Source of the DNA: Clostridia bacterium DTU025
GTDB taxonomy: Bacteria > Bacillota > DTU025
Assembly (NCBI GenBank): GCA_001513145.1
Contig: LFSP01000032.1
Coordinates: 84,088-148,087, forward strand
Direction of reading: 5' to 3'
Length of the DNA: 64,000 nucleotides
Made by a program: the position numbers and the translations under genes
Shown: piece by piece, positions 50,436 to 59,657 of the stretch
Layout: the number at the start of each line of letters is the position of its first letter
How positions within the stretch are numbered: position 1 is the first letter of the stretch
Notes under the pieces: generated by a model
Told to the model about the DNA's origin: nothing
Database searches by the model: none
What the model saw: the letters and a program-made list of their open reading frames with translations, nothing else

Positions 50436-51268
50436 TTGGCATCTCCCTCGATCGCGTCGACGAGCACCAGGACCTCCTCGAGCCGCTGGAAATCCACGCG
50501 CGGCTTCACGTATGCCAGCAGCGACACGCCGTACTTGCCCTGCTCCACCGCGATCACGTCGCCGATGGCATGCCCCTTCGGGTAAACGCCGCCCAGGCCG
50601 GAAGTGATGATGACATCGCCTTCGGCGAGGTCAGGCTGGGCTCCCAGCGGCCGCGCTATGAGCAGGCCCGATCCGTCGCCGGCGCCCTCCACCACCACCA
50701 GGTCGCGTGAGCGCGTGGCGATGCCGCCGATGGAATTGCGCGAATCCACAGCCAGAAGCACTGTGGCGCTGTTAGGGGTCACCGACGTGACCCTGCCAAC
50801 CACGCCTCTGGCATTGATCACGGCCTGTCCCTTGGCGATGCCGGAGGAAGATCCCTTGTCGATCACCACCGACTCAAGCCAGTTGCCGGGATCGCGATAG
50901 GCCACCACCGCAGCTTCGGCGCGGCCCCTGAGGGATCCTTTCAGCTGGAGGAGCTCGGTCAGGCGTTGGTTCTCCCTCGCCGCCTCCTCCAGCTGCAACA
51001 GCGCTGCCTGCGCCGCGTCCAGTTCGGCCCTGAGTCGTTCGTTCTCGCTCTTCATCTCGCCGATGGACGCGATGAACGAGACCCACGATGACACCCACCG
51101 GCTCACAGTGGACGCTCCCCGCGCCACGGGCGTGAAGACTTCGCGCACTGCCTGTTCTGCCAGGGTCAGGCGTTCTCGGTCGCGTGCGGTGAGATACACC
51201 ATGCATATGATGAGGACCACGCTCACAACAGTGATGATGGCCCTCCTCCTGCTGACGTTTGGGTTCAA
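50432..51268 (-). CDS. mreC: Rod shape-determining protein MreC, TTG start
   Basis: Periplasm-side scaffold protein of the elongasome. One N-terminal membrane helix (AIITVVSVVLIICMVYLTA), a coiled-coil (about residues 65-105, ENERLRAELDAAQAALLQLE) and the two beta-barrel domains (VIDKGSSSGIAKGQAVINARG). The start is TTG at 51268 with AGGAG 8 bases upstream; 278 residues. It lies between mreB and mreD. Confidence 0.95.
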   Translation of the reverse strand: MNPNVSRRRAIITVVSVVLIICMVYLTARDRERLTLAEQAVREVFTPVARGASTVSRWVSSWVSFIASIGEMKSENERLRAELDAAQAALLQLEEAARENQRLTELLQLKGSLRGRAEAAVVAYRDPGNWLESVVIDKGSSSGIAKGQAVINARGVVGRVTSVTPNSATVLLAVDSRNSIGGIATRSRDLVVVEGAGDGSGLLIARPLGAQPDLAEGDVIITSGLGGVYPKGHAIGDVIAVEQGKYGVSLLAYVKPRVDFQRLEEVLVLVDAIEGDAK

Positions 51269-51308
51269 TATACGCTCTCCTGGGCCTCGCAGGCCGTAGT
51301 TATCTGGG

Positions 51309-52349
51309 TTATCTCAGCCTTCCTGACGACACCAACACTCGCCTGTACGTCTCCAGGTGTTCAACTACGACGCCGGTACCCCTGACCACACAGGTGAGGG
51401 GATCCTCGGTAACGTACGCGGGCATCCCGGTGGCCTCCTGAAGCAGGCGATCGAGGCCGTGGAGCAACGCCCCGCCGCCGGTCATGGCGATTCCCTTGTC
51501 CAGCACGTCCGCCGAAAGCTCCGGAGGGGTCTTCTCCAGGGTCTCCCTCACCGCTCTGACTATCTCCGACACCGGATCCGCCAGCGCCTCATAGATCTCG
51601 CTGCTGGACACCCTGACCGTCTTGGGCAGGCCATTCACTATGTCGCGTCCCCTGGCGTCCATCACCTGCTCCTCGTTGGGCGGGTAAGCCGTGCCGATGG
51701 TTCGCTTGATATCCTCGGCGGTGCGTTCGCCGATCATCAGGTTGTAGTTCCTCTTCATGTAGTTGATGATGGCCTCGTCCATCTTGTCGCCTGCCACGGT
51801 CACAGACTTGGAGGCGACGATGCCGCCGAGGGAGATCACCGCCACTTCGGTGGTGCCCCCGCCTATGTCCACCACCATGTTGCCTGTGGGCTCCTCAACC
51901 GGAAGACCGGCGCCGATCGCCGCGGCCATAGGCTCCTCGATGAGGTAGACCTCCTTGCCGCCAGCCTGGATGGCTGAATCATGGATCACCCTGCGCTCCA
52001 CCTGCGTCACTCCGGACGGGACGCCGATGACTATGCGCGGCTTGAACACTCCGTGACGCTTAACCGCCTTCTCGATGAACCGACGCAGCATGATGACGGT
52101 GATGTCAAGGTCAGCTATGACACCGTCGCGCAGGGGCCTCACCGCCACGATGCCGGCAGGCGTACGGCCCACCATCTGCTTGGCATCGTATCCCACTGCA
52201 AGGATCTCGCCGGAATCACGGTCCATTGCGATAACTGAAGGTTCCTGCAGTACTATCCCTTTTCCTCTGACGAACACTAGAGTGTTTGCAGTGCCGAGGT
52301 CGATGCCCATATCCCTCGACAGGCCGCCGAAGAGCGATCTGAGGCCCAT
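51309..52349 (-). CDS. mreB: Rod shape-determining protein MreB (bacterial actin)
   Basis: Actin-fold ATPase that guides cell-wall synthesis along the inner membrane. Phosphate 1 motif DLGTANTLVFV near the N-terminus, NMVVDIGGGTTEVAVISLGG (phosphate 2) and the adenosine motif ALLHGLDRLLQ region are present. 346 residues. First of mreBCD; radC lies upstream, a common Clostridia order. Confidence 0.97.
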   Translation of the reverse strand: MGLRSLFGGLSRDMGIDLGTANTLVFVRGKGIVLQEPSVIAMDRDSGEILAVGYDAKQMVGRTPAGIVAVRPLRDGVIADLDITVIMLRRFIEKAVKRHGVFKPRIVIGVPSGVTQVERRVIHDSAIQAGGKEVYLIEEPMAAAIGAGLPVEEPTGNMVVDIGGGTTEVAVISLGGIVASKSVTVAGDKMDEAIINYMKRNYNLMIGERTAEDIKRTIGTAYPPNEEQVMDARGRDIVNGLPKTVRVSSSEIYEALADPVSEIVRAVRETLEKTPPELSADVLDKGIAMTGGGALLHGLDRLLQEATGMPAYVTEDPLTCVVRGTGVVVEHLETYRRVLVSSGRLR

Positions 52350-52391
52350 GGCGATGGCTCCCTTCCACTTACGAGTATAGAAACAGAATCT

Positions 52392-53087
52392 TCACGTGAC
52401 TCGCTCAAGGAGCCCCTTCTCCTTGAGGCTCACGTAAACGTTGTCGCCGATGATTATGTGGTCTACCACGTCGATGCCGATGAGGGCTCCAGCCGTGCAG
52501 AGGCGCCTGGTGATGGCTAGATCCTCCGGGCTGGGCGTGGGATCGCCGCTGGGGTGGTTGTGCGCGACGATGAGGGAAGCGCTGCCCGCCCTGATGGCAG
52601 CCCGGAACACCTCGCGCGGGTGCACGATGGAGGAATCGAGCGTTCCCACGGATATGGTGACCACATCGAGGAGCCGGTTTCGGCTGTCAAGAAACAGCGC
52701 CCTGAACTCCTCGCGCTCCAGGTACCTCATGGTCGGCATCAGTGCCTGCGCGGCATCGCGCGGCCCGCTGATGCTCCCGCGCTGCTCGCCCTGGCCGGAG
52801 AGCACCCTGCGCCCAAGCTCTATGGCGGCCTGGATCTGCGCGGCCCTAACCAGCCCTATGCCGGGCAGGGCTGCAAGCTCCATCGGGGTGGCGGTGGCCA
52901 GCTTCCTGGGGCTTCCGAACCGCGCCATCAGCCCTGCGCCCACCTGGACGGCGTTCTGCCCCTGCATGCCGCACCTGATGATCACCGCCACCAGCTCCGC
53001 CGCGGACAGGGCCTCCGGGCCGAACTGCAACAGTCTCTCCATCGGCCGCTCGCTGGCGGGAAGTTCCCTTATCGCTCCGCTCGACAT
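52392..53087 (-). CDS. radC: RadC family JAB-domain protein
   Basis: 231 residues with an N-terminal helix-hairpin-helix (LAALPGIGLVRAAQIQAAIELG) and a C-terminal JAB1/MPN metal domain with HNHPSGDPTPSPED, the metal-binding motif. Despite the name, a role in DNA repair is doubtful; related proteins act in DNA processing. It sits between maf and mreB as in many Firmicutes. Confidence 0.93.
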   Translation of the reverse strand: MSSGAIRELPASERPMERLLQFGPEALSAAELVAVIIRCGMQGQNAVQVGAGLMARFGSPRKLATATPMELAALPGIGLVRAAQIQAAIELGRRVLSGQGEQRGSISGPRDAAQALMPTMRYLEREEFRALFLDSRNRLLDVVTISVGTLDSSIVHPREVFRAAIRAGSASLIVAHNHPSGDPTPSPEDLAITRRLCTAGALIGIDVVDHIIIGDNVYVSLKEKGLLERVT

Positions 53088-53158
53088 CTCGCAACACCTC
53101 GCTGCAGGTCTTCTGCAAGCGCGACCGTGCGGCGGGTGCGGACCCAGAGATGTTCAGG

Positions 53159-53752
53159 TCAGAGCACTCGCACTCCGAACTCATCCAGCATGCCGGCGAG
53201 CATGCCCACAGGTAGGCCCACCACGGTGAAGTAGTCTCCGCAGATCGACTCCACCAGCAGCGAGCCGAACCCCTGAATGGCGTAGGCGCCGGCCTTGTCG
53301 TCGGGCTCGCCTGTGCGGATGTAACTCTGTATGGTATCGTCAGAAAGCTCCCTGAAACGTACGTCCGTGACGCTGCAATCGCAGAGCTTGCGGCCGGAAG
53401 CCGCGTCCACCACGCAGACGCCCGAGTAAACCTGGTGAACCCTGCCTGACAGCATCCTCAGCATGCGGACGGCGTCCTCGTGGCTTTCGGGCTTGCCCAG
53501 CACCTTCCCGTCAAGCACCACGATGGTGTCGGATCCTATTACTATGCCATCGCCCTCCGCCTCAGCTACCTGCTGGGCCTTGGCCGCCGATAGCAGCTTC
53601 ACCAGCTCAGCCGGGTCAGGATGGTGGATGACGCTTTCGTCGATAGTGCTCGGTATCACATCGAAAGCCAGTCCCAGTTCGCGCAGGAGGCGCGAGCGCC
53701 TGGGGCTAGCCGAGGCTAGGATCAACCTTGGAGATATGAATACCGCCTCCAA
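53159..53752 (-). CDS. maf: Maf family nucleotide pyrophosphatase
   Basis: House-cleaning nucleoside triphosphate pyrophosphatase acting on modified or excess nucleotides. The signature [18 protein letters not shown] is at the N-terminus, then GIVIGSDTIVVLDGKVLGKP and YSGVCVV. The start is odd: no ATG; TTG at 53752 precedes GGAGG and has no Shine-Dalgarno of its own, while ATA at 53737 lies exactly 8 bases after GGAGG. If AUA is used the protein has 192 residues. A promoter at 53779-53807 precedes it. Confidence 0.9.
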   Translation of the reverse strand: MEAVFISPRLILASASPRRSRLLRELGLAFDVIPSTIDESVIHHPDPAELVKLLSAAKAQQVAEAEGDGIVIGSDTIVVLDGKVLGKPESHEDAVRMLRMLSGRVHQVYSGVCVVDAASGRKLCDCSVTDVRFRELSDDTIQSYIRTGEPDDKAGAYAIQGFGSLLVESICGDYFTVVGLPVGMLAGMLDEFGVRVL

Positions 53753-53778
53753 ACAGCCTGTGCCGGTCTCCGATTTTC

Positions 53779-53807
53779 AGTCTAACATTAGAAATTCGTG
53801 TTTACAA
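53779..53807 (-). promoter_or_regulatory. Possible promoter for maf-radC-mre cluster
   Basis: TTGTAA (53807-53802), 17-base spacer, TAGACT (53784-53779) with TG extension. Just downstream of the rnf terminator. Confidence 0.5.
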
Positions 53808-53840
53808 GAAGGACGGGCCTCCGTTGCTGGAAACCCGTCC
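53806..53840 (-). terminator. Terminator of the rnf operon
   Basis: GGACGGG/CCCGTCC stem with a 16-base loop followed on the minus strand by TTCTTGT, 36 bases after the rnfB stop. Confidence 0.7.
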
Positions 53841-53875
53841 AGTTGCTTAAGCCCAAGTGGCGACCGTTTACTCCG

Positions 53876-54739
53876 CTATGAAGCTGCCTGCGCTTCACCA
53901 GCTGAGGCACATTCTCCCAGACAACCCTGGCATCCCCCGGGCACCTTGGCCAGGTCGATGATGCACTTCACCGGGCACTTCTCCACGCACACGCCGCAAC
54001 GGGTGCACCTGGAGTTGTCGATGCGGGCTAGATTGTCCTCCATGGTGATGCACTTCTCGGGGCAGTTGCGCACGCAGATGCCGCAGCCGATGCAGCCGAT
54101 GGAGCACACCTTCTTCACCTCGGGGCCCCGGGCGTGCGACTTGCACATCACGTTCACCGACTCGTTCTTGGTGCGAAGCTCGATGATTCCCCTGGGGCAC
54201 GCGGCCACGCACTTGCCGCACCCCGTGCAGAGCTCGTCGTCTACCTTGGGAAGACCGTCGTCACCCATGTACATGGCGCCGAAGGGGCACGCCTCGACGC
54301 AGGTGCCCAGGCCCAGGCATCCGTAGGTGCAGCCCTTAGCCCCTCCGCCCGAAAGCTCTGCCGCGCGGCAGTCGCGGATGCCTTCATACTTGAAGACCTC
54401 AATCGCCTTGTCCTTGCTACCGAGGCACAGCACCCGCGCGTACTTGGGCTCGCAGTCGGACTCGCATGACACCCCCATGATGTCGGCGATGAGGTCGGCC
54501 ACGCGCTTCTTGCCCACGGGGCACCCATCCACCGGGGCGGCGCCGGACGCGATGGCCTCCGCCAGGCCCGAGCAGCCCGGGTAACCGCAGGCACCGCAGT
54601 TGGCACCGGGCAGCACGTCGATGATCTGATCTATTCTAGGGTCCTTCTCCACCGAGAACACCTTGTCGGCGACGCCCAGCAACGCGCCGAAGAGAAGGCC
54701 CAACGCTCCCATGCTTAAGATGGCGTTAACGGTGCTCAT
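53876..54739 (-). CDS. rnfB: Rnf complex subunit RnfB (iron-sulfur protein)
   Basis: Membrane-anchored polyferredoxin that accepts electrons from reduced ferredoxin. One N-terminal membrane helix, then the four-cysteine domain (CGACGYPGCSGLAEAI near residue 50) and four ferredoxin motifs (CLGLGTCVEACP, CTGCGKCVAACP, CIGCGICVRNCP, CTRCGVCVEKCP), so room for several 4Fe-4S clusters. 287 residues. Last gene of rnfCDGEAB, followed by a terminator. Confidence 0.96.
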   Translation of the reverse strand: MSTVNAILSMGALGLLFGALLGVADKVFSVEKDPRIDQIIDVLPGANCGACGYPGCSGLAEAIASGAAPVDGCPVGKKRVADLIADIMGVSCESDCEPKYARVLCLGSKDKAIEVFKYEGIRDCRAAELSGGGAKGCTYGCLGLGTCVEACPFGAMYMGDDGLPKVDDELCTGCGKCVAACPRGIIELRTKNESVNVMCKSHARGPEVKKVCSIGCIGCGICVRNCPEKCITMEDNLARIDNSRCTRCGVCVEKCPVKCIIDLAKVPGGCQGCLGECASAGEAQAAS

Positions 54740-54754
54740 AGCGTATACACCCCC

Positions 54755-55351
54755 TTACATTCCCACGAACCTGGCCACGTCGAACCCGGAGAACCCGAGG
54801 AAGGCCATGGCCAGAAGGCCGGTGGTGACCAGCGCGATGGGGAAGCCCTCCATGCACTTGGGTATGGGGGCGAGCCTCATGCGTTCACGTATCGCCGCGA
54901 ACAGGACGATGGCCAGGCCCCAACCAAGGCCGGCTGCGGCCCCGCTCACGGCCGCCTCCACCAGGTTGTAACCTTCGTTGATGTTGATGATGGCCACGCC
55001 CAGGACGGCGCAGTTGGTCGTGATCAACGGAAGGTAGATGCCCAGGGCCTTGTACAGTCCGGGGCTGTTCTTCTTCAGGAACATCTCTATGAACTGGACC
55101 AGCGCGGCGATCACCAGGATGAAGGAGACCGTCTGCAGGTAGCCCATGTTCAGCGGATTGAGGATCAGGTTCTGCACCAGCCACGAGATGGCCGAAGCCA
55201 TGGTCATCACGAAGACCACGGCCATGCTCATTCCGGTAGCCGTCTCCACCTGTTGGGAGACTCCAATGAACGGGCAGGCGCCGAGGATCCTCGACAGCAT
55301 GAAGTTGTTGACCAGGGCCTGGGTGAACAATATCACCAAGAGGTTCTTCAA
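54755..55351 (-). CDS. rnfA: Rnf complex subunit RnfA
   Basis: Integral membrane subunit with six helices, pseudo-symmetric with RnfE. It starts MKNLLVILFTQALVNNFMLS and has GACPFIGVS and TTNCAVLG; the paired cysteines of RnfA/RnfE hold an iron-sulfur centre within the membrane in studied Rnf/Nqr complexes. 198 residues. It lies between rnfE and rnfB. Confidence 0.96.
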   Translation of the reverse strand: MKNLLVILFTQALVNNFMLSRILGACPFIGVSQQVETATGMSMAVVFVMTMASAISWLVQNLILNPLNMGYLQTVSFILVIAALVQFIEMFLKKNSPGLYKALGIYLPLITTNCAVLGVAIININEGYNLVEAAVSGAAAGLGWGLAIVLFAAIRERMRLAPIPKCMEGFPIALVTTGLLAMAFLGFSGFDVARFVGM

Positions 55352-56026
55352 TTAGTGGCACCCCCCTTGAGGGCTCTGCGAACCGCGACGGCCGGCACGC
55401 CCCTTGCCGCGCTCTGCCAGCAGGTTCACCGCACCGATCAGCAGGCCCAGGCTGATGAACCCGCCCACAGGCTGCGTGACGATGGCTGCGGCGTACTCCT
55501 TGGAGAACAGCCGGATCCCCTCAAAGCCCAGGTCAGGGGCGGCGAGGATGATCCCGGTCCCCAGAGGCTCGCGGATGGCGCTGAGGAGCACCAGGGCGAA
55601 GGTGAAGCCGGCGCCCATGCCCAGGCCATCAACGATGGAGGCCAGAGGCCCGTTCTTGGAGGCGAAGGCCTCGGCCCGGGCCAGGATGATGCAGTTCACC
55701 ACGATCAGCGGCACGAACACGCCCAGCACCTGGTGAAGCTGAGGCAGGTACGCGTTCATCACCAGGTCCACCACGGTGACGAACGTGGCGATCACCACGA
55801 TGAATACCGGTATGCGGATCTCATTGGGCGTCGCTTTCCTGAGAAGCGACACGCACAGGTTGGAACCCACCAACACGAAGGTGGCCGCGAGGCCCATGCC
55901 GATGCCGTTGGATACCGCCAGCGACACCGCTATCGTAGGGCACATGCCCAGTAGCAGTCTAAGAGTGGGGTTCTCTTTGCCTATTCCGTTTGAGAAGATG
56001 CTGCTGAGCGGGCTAGGACTGCTCAC
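55352..56026 (-). CDS. rnfE: Rnf complex subunit RnfE
   Basis: Membrane subunit homologous to RnfA, 224 residues, with six helices. It contains ENPTLRLLLGMCPTIAVSLA and IVVNCIILARAEAFA, carrying the cysteines that match those in RnfA. A Gly/Arg-rich C-terminal tail (RGKGRAGRRGSQSPQGGCH) is unusual. It overlaps rnfG by 4 bases. Confidence 0.95.
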   Translation of the reverse strand: MSSPSPLSSIFSNGIGKENPTLRLLLGMCPTIAVSLAVSNGIGMGLAATFVLVGSNLCVSLLRKATPNEIRIPVFIVVIATFVTVVDLVMNAYLPQLHQVLGVFVPLIVVNCIILARAEAFASKNGPLASIVDGLGMGAGFTFALVLLSAIREPLGTGIILAAPDLGFEGIRLFSKEYAAAIVTQPVGGFISLGLLIGAVNLLAERGKGRAGRRGSQSPQGGCH

Positions 56027-56610
56027 CTTGACCCACCTCCCAAGATACCGCTTGTGCGAGCCAGCTCACGCGCGGCGTTCACCCCGCGCACCACCGCGCG
56101 CGAGGAAATGGTGGCGCTGGAAATGGCGGTGATCTCGCCGCCGTCCTTGTTCACCGCCAGGGGCCCAGAGGCGCCCTTCCCGATGAACTGCTCCTGCCAC
56201 GACTTGTTTGTGATCTCCGAGCCGAGGCCAGGTGTTTCGCTGTGGCTCATCACCTGGAGGCCCTTCACCGTCATGTCGGCGCCGATGCCCACCAGCATGG
56301 TGATGGGCCCGCCGTAGCCCGCGGGGCGCACCCGGGCCACGATGCCCAGCACCTGGCCGTTGGCGGCGCCGGTGTAGATGGCGTCGATCTCGGCGAACTT
56401 GGGATCGGCGGTGAACCGGGCGACCTCCTCAGGGCTCAGGGCATTGAAGTCAGTGGCCTGAGGGAGCACTATCTGCATCGACCGCGCCTGCTCTTCAGCC
56501 TTACGCGCGCCGATGATCTTGCTGGTGACGCTGTAGACCGAGGAGAGCACCCCGGCGGAGACTGCACACACCAGCAACAGAATGACGCCAAGCTTAAGCG
56601 TTTTGCCCAC
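56023..56610 (-). CDS. rnfG: Rnf complex subunit RnfG (FMN-binding)
   Basis: One N-terminal membrane helix (GVILLLVCAVSAGVLSSVYS) and an extracytoplasmic FMN-binding domain. The C-terminal ITAISSATISSRAV segment corresponds to the S/T-x-A-T motif where FMN is linked through a phosphoester to Thr or Ser. 195 residues. Its start overlaps rnfD by 17 bases. Confidence 0.94.
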   Translation of the reverse strand: MGKTLKLGVILLLVCAVSAGVLSSVYSVTSKIIGARKAEEQARSMQIVLPQATDFNALSPEEVARFTADPKFAEIDAIYTGAANGQVLGIVARVRPAGYGGPITMLVGIGADMTVKGLQVMSHSETPGLGSEITNKSWQEQFIGKGASGPLAVNKDGGEITAISSATISSRAVVRGVNAARELARTSGILGGGSR

Positions 56611-57583
56611 GGGCCTTCACCTCCCCGAAGCGCTTGGGTCGGGCAAATCTATCGATGAGCGGCACCGCCGCGTTCATTATGAGAATGGAGTAGCACACGC
56701 CCTCGGGGTATCCGCCGAAGATGCGAATGAGCGCCGTCAGCACTCCACAGCCGATGGCGAATATCGTCTGCCCCTTCGGGTTCATCGGGGACGTGACGTA
56801 GTCCGTGGCCATGAAGAACGCACCAAGGATAAGCCCGCCCGACAGGATATGGAACAGCGGGTCATGCCCGTAAAGCGACGTTATCACCGCCACGGTGCCG
56901 ATGTACGTCAGCGGGATCCTCAGCGAGATGTGCTCACGCCACAGCAGGTACGCCGCGCCCACCAAGAGCGCCAGAGCTGAGGTTTCGCCCAACGACCCGG
57001 CTACGTTGCCGAAGAACAGCGGGGCGTAGAACCTGGTCATCGGGATGCCGCCGATCTCCCCCATCTTCAGAAGCGTGAGCGGAGTGGCGGTGCTCACGGC
57101 ATCGAACCCCTGCACCCAGTGGGCGGCCTCGGCTCCGGCAGGCCAGATGTAGCCCGAATTGGCCAGGGCCGACCATGCCGCAACCGCGAACGCTCGGCCG
57201 GCCAGCGCCGGGTTGAACACGTTGAAGCCCAGTCCGCCGAAGAGGAGCTTCACGACGCCGATGGTGAAGAAGCCAGACAGCACCAGGATCCACCACGGAA
57301 CGTGCGGCGGAAGCACCATCGCCAGCAGCACTCCGGTGACGACGGCACTCCAGTCTCCGATGGTGACGGGACGACCGGTTATTCTCTCCAAGATGTACTC
57401 AGCGCCGACTGTTCCGACTATTGCTGCAGCTAGAGATACCAGTGCGCGGGCGCCGAAGAAGTAGACGCCGGCGGCGCATGCAGGTATCAGGCTTATCACC
57501 ACGTCGCGCATGAGCGCGGGGGTGGTGACCCCGCTCCTGATGTGTGGAGCAGGAGAGACTATGAGAGTAGACTCTGCCATCAC
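56594..57583 (-). CDS. rnfD: Rnf complex subunit RnfD (FMN-binding membrane subunit)
   Basis: Membrane subunit with about nine helices. FDAVSTATPLTLLK contains the threonine to which FMN is covalently bound in the family. It starts MMAESTLIVSPAPHIRSG and contains FNPALAGRAFAVAAW. 329 residues. It overlaps rnfC by 4 bases. RnfD belongs to the proposed ion path. Confidence 0.95.
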   Translation of the reverse strand: MMAESTLIVSPAPHIRSGVTTPALMRDVVISLIPACAAGVYFFGARALVSLAAAIVGTVGAEYILERITGRPVTIGDWSAVVTGVLLAMVLPPHVPWWILVLSGFFTIGVVKLLFGGLGFNVFNPALAGRAFAVAAWSALANSGYIWPAGAEAAHWVQGFDAVSTATPLTLLKMGEIGGIPMTRFYAPLFFGNVAGSLGETSALALLVGAAYLLWREHISLRIPLTYIGTVAVITSLYGHDPLFHILSGGLILGAFFMATDYVTSPMNPKGQTIFAIGCGVLTALIRIFGGYPEGVCYSILIMNAAVPLIDRFARPKRFGEVKARGQNA

Positions 57584-58917
57584 TTAGCCCCCCGTTCCTT
57601 GGCAGCCTTCCTCAGCCTGCCGATCTCGAACTTGGCATGGCGGATCGCCTGAACCAGAGGCCGCTTGGACGGGCACTCGAAAGCGCACACGCCGCACTCG
57701 ATGCAGTCGCAGGCGTGGTACGCGTCGGCTTCTGCCCAGAACTGCTGCTCGGCCCACTGATGCAGTATGGCCGGCTCAAGTCGCATAGGACAGGCGTCGA
57801 CGCAGCGGCCGCACCTGATGCAGGGCAAGACCTCGCGCTGCCTCGCCTCCTCGGCCGTCATGAGCAGGATGCCCGAGGTGCCCTTGCTGGTGGGCACGTC
57901 CAGACTGAACACGGCCTGGCCCATCATGGGCCCGCCGAAGATCACCTTTCCGAGCTCGCCCTTGACGCCTCCGCACTGCTCAACGAGCTCAGCGGCGGTG
58001 GTGCCTATCTTCGCCAAGAGGTTCGCGGGCTTAGCCGCGGCGGAGCCGGTGATCGTGACCACCCTCTCTACAAGAGGAAGGCCGCGGTAGAACTTGTCAG
58101 CCACCGCGACGGCAGTGCCAACGTTGTTCACGACGACGCCCACGTGGAAGGGCAGGCAGCGTGGCGGCACCTCACGGCCAAGCGTTGACTTGATCAGCTG
58201 TTTCTCAGCGCCCTGCGGGTACTTGGTCCGAACCGCCATGACCTCGATCTCAGGCACGCTGGCCGCTTCCTTCGTGAGGGCCTGCACGGCGTCGGGCTTG
58301 TTGTCTTCAATGGCGATAACACACTTTCTCACATCAAGAGCCCTCATCAGTATCTGAGCGCCAGCTACCACGTCCTGCGGGCGCTCAAGCATCAACCGGT
58401 GGTCGGCTGTGAGATAGGGCTCGCACTCCGCCCCGTTCAGGAGCAGCGTATCCACCTTGGCGCTGGGAGGCACGGCCAGCTTTATGTGGGTGGGGAACTC
58501 GGCTCCACCCATCCCGACGATTCCGGCCTCGCGGATGGCCGCGATGATCTCGTCGCGCGAGAGCGACAGTGGATTCTTCACCGGAACGCACGACTCATGC
58601 AGCGTGTCGTTGCCGTCGGATTCGACGATGATCGCCGTATCGTCGTGGCCGTTGGCCGTGCGCACCGTGCTGATGCCTGCAACTTTGCCGGACACAGGCG
58701 AATGCACCGGCACGCCGAACTTCTGGTCCGTGTCGGCCAGCTTCTGCCCTTTGAGCACTTGGTCGCCTTTGGCTACCAGAGGGTTCAGGGGACAGGAGGT
58801 GGTGTGCAGGAGCACATATACCTTGGATGGCTGCTGTGCAGGAACGATCGGCAGGCCGCTCGTAAGCGACTTGTTCTCGGGAGGGTGGATGCCTCCACGG
58901 AACGCTCCTCTGGGCAT
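57580..58917 (-). CDS. rnfC: Rnf complex subunit RnfC (NADH-binding, iron-sulfur)
   Basis: Peripheral cytoplasmic subunit where NAD is reduced. Nucleotide-binding region with GMGGAEFPTHIKL and LLLNGAECEPYLTAD, then two ferredoxin motifs, CIRCGRCVDACP and CIECGVCAFECP. ATG at 58917 has AAGGAG 8 bases upstream; 445 residues. First gene of rnfCDGEAB, the order known from Clostridium and Acetobacterium. The complex couples ferredoxin oxidation by NAD+ to export of Na+ or H+; which ion cannot be read here. Confidence 0.96.
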   Translation of the reverse strand: MPRGAFRGGIHPPENKSLTSGLPIVPAQQPSKVYVLLHTTSCPLNPLVAKGDQVLKGQKLADTDQKFGVPVHSPVSGKVAGISTVRTANGHDDTAIIVESDGNDTLHESCVPVKNPLSLSRDEIIAAIREAGIVGMGGAEFPTHIKLAVPPSAKVDTLLLNGAECEPYLTADHRLMLERPQDVVAGAQILMRALDVRKCVIAIEDNKPDAVQALTKEAASVPEIEVMAVRTKYPQGAEKQLIKSTLGREVPPRCLPFHVGVVVNNVGTAVAVADKFYRGLPLVERVVTITGSAAAKPANLLAKIGTTAAELVEQCGGVKGELGKVIFGGPMMGQAVFSLDVPTSKGTSGILLMTAEEARQREVLPCIRCGRCVDACPMRLEPAILHQWAEQQFWAEADAYHACDCIECGVCAFECPSKRPLVQAIRHAKFEIGRLRKAAKERGAK

Positions 58918-59065
58918 GGACTTCACTCCTTTACCACGCAACCCATAACTAAGCGACAACTGAATGATGCCTACGTCAGGACGCGCATGACTGCGGTACA
59001 AGCTTCAAGAGCGCCTCCACCCGCCTGGTCAGTTGTGGTTGGTAGAGGCCCTCAAAACCTGTTCC

Positions 59066-59094
59066 ATTGTACACTACGTCGAGGCATTGCGCAA
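59066..59094 (-). promoter_or_regulatory. Promoter of the rnf operon
   Basis: TTGCGC (59094-59089), 17-base spacer, TACAAT (59071-59066). Predicted 5' UTR about 140 bases. Confidence 0.65.
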
Positions 59095-59220
59095 TAATGC
59101 ACTAGCGCGGGCTCTGGCGGGAATTAGGCATGTAGCTGGGATATGAAGCAAACGCATCAACCGCGCCGGCGTTGGCGCGGTCGATGCGGATCTGGGGCGT
59201 TGTTGAGGCGCTGGGATGTA

Positions 59221-59415
59221 TTACGCAAACCACCTGGGCCAAAAGGCCGCCAGCACGATTATCGCCAGCAGGATCAGGAGCATGCCCCACGATCCGAAGC
59301 CCCCACACGGATGGCAGGGATCACAAGGATCCACTGGACGGCAGGGCGGAGGGCAAGGTGGAGGGCAAGGCGGAAAACAACCCGCGCCCGCGTTGATGGT
59401 CTCACCAGTCGTCAT
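59221..59415 (-). CDS. Small Cys/Pro-rich protein with C-terminal membrane helix
   Basis: 64 residues from ATG at 59415; AAGGAGG lies 8 bases upstream, so an in-frame TTG at 59433 is rejected. After a polar start the middle is a run of CPPC-type repeats (CFPPCPPPCPPPC, DPCDPCHPC), eight or so cysteines, then GGFGSWG and a membrane helix (MLLILLAIIVLAAFW). The end resembles small spore proteins of the YjcZ type, but the Cys/Pro part does not. Function unknown. It follows a second tiny membrane protein gene by 25 bases and shares a sporulation-like promoter. Confidence 0.65.
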   Translation of the reverse strand: MTTGETINAGAGCFPPCPPPCPPPCRPVDPCDPCHPCGGFGSWGMLLILLAIIVLAAFWPRWFA

Positions 59416-59440
59416 CGATGAATCCTCCTTCAAATTCTAC

Positions 59441-59548
59441 TTACCAGGGGAACCAGAATACCGCTATAACGATAATCGCCAAGAGGATCAGGGCGAGGCT
59501 CCAAGAGAACCCTCCCTTGAAACCACGGCCAAAGAAGACACCGTCCAC
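59441..59548 (-). CDS. Tiny membrane protein, YjcZ-like
   Basis: 35 residues from GTG at 59548 (an in-frame ATG at 59566 is possible but has no Shine-Dalgarno; GGGAGGAG precedes the GTG). It has a Gly/Phe-rich start (VDGVFFGRGFKGGFSWS) and one membrane helix (LALILLAIIVIAVFWF). Its helix closely resembles that of the downstream Cys/Pro-rich protein, so the two may be related. Similar minute hydrophobic proteins are made during sporulation in Bacillus. Function unknown. Confidence 0.5.
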   Translation of the reverse strand: MDGVFFGRGFKGGFSWSLALILLAIIVIAVFWFPW

Positions 59549-59657
59549 CGCGATCGCTCCTCCCATGCTTGATTTGGTCGCGATTCCGTCGCGAGTAAGG
59601 TCGCGGAACCGTAGTTGTGGTTATCTTTCGTTCATCGGCCCCGCCTGTGCGCTGATA

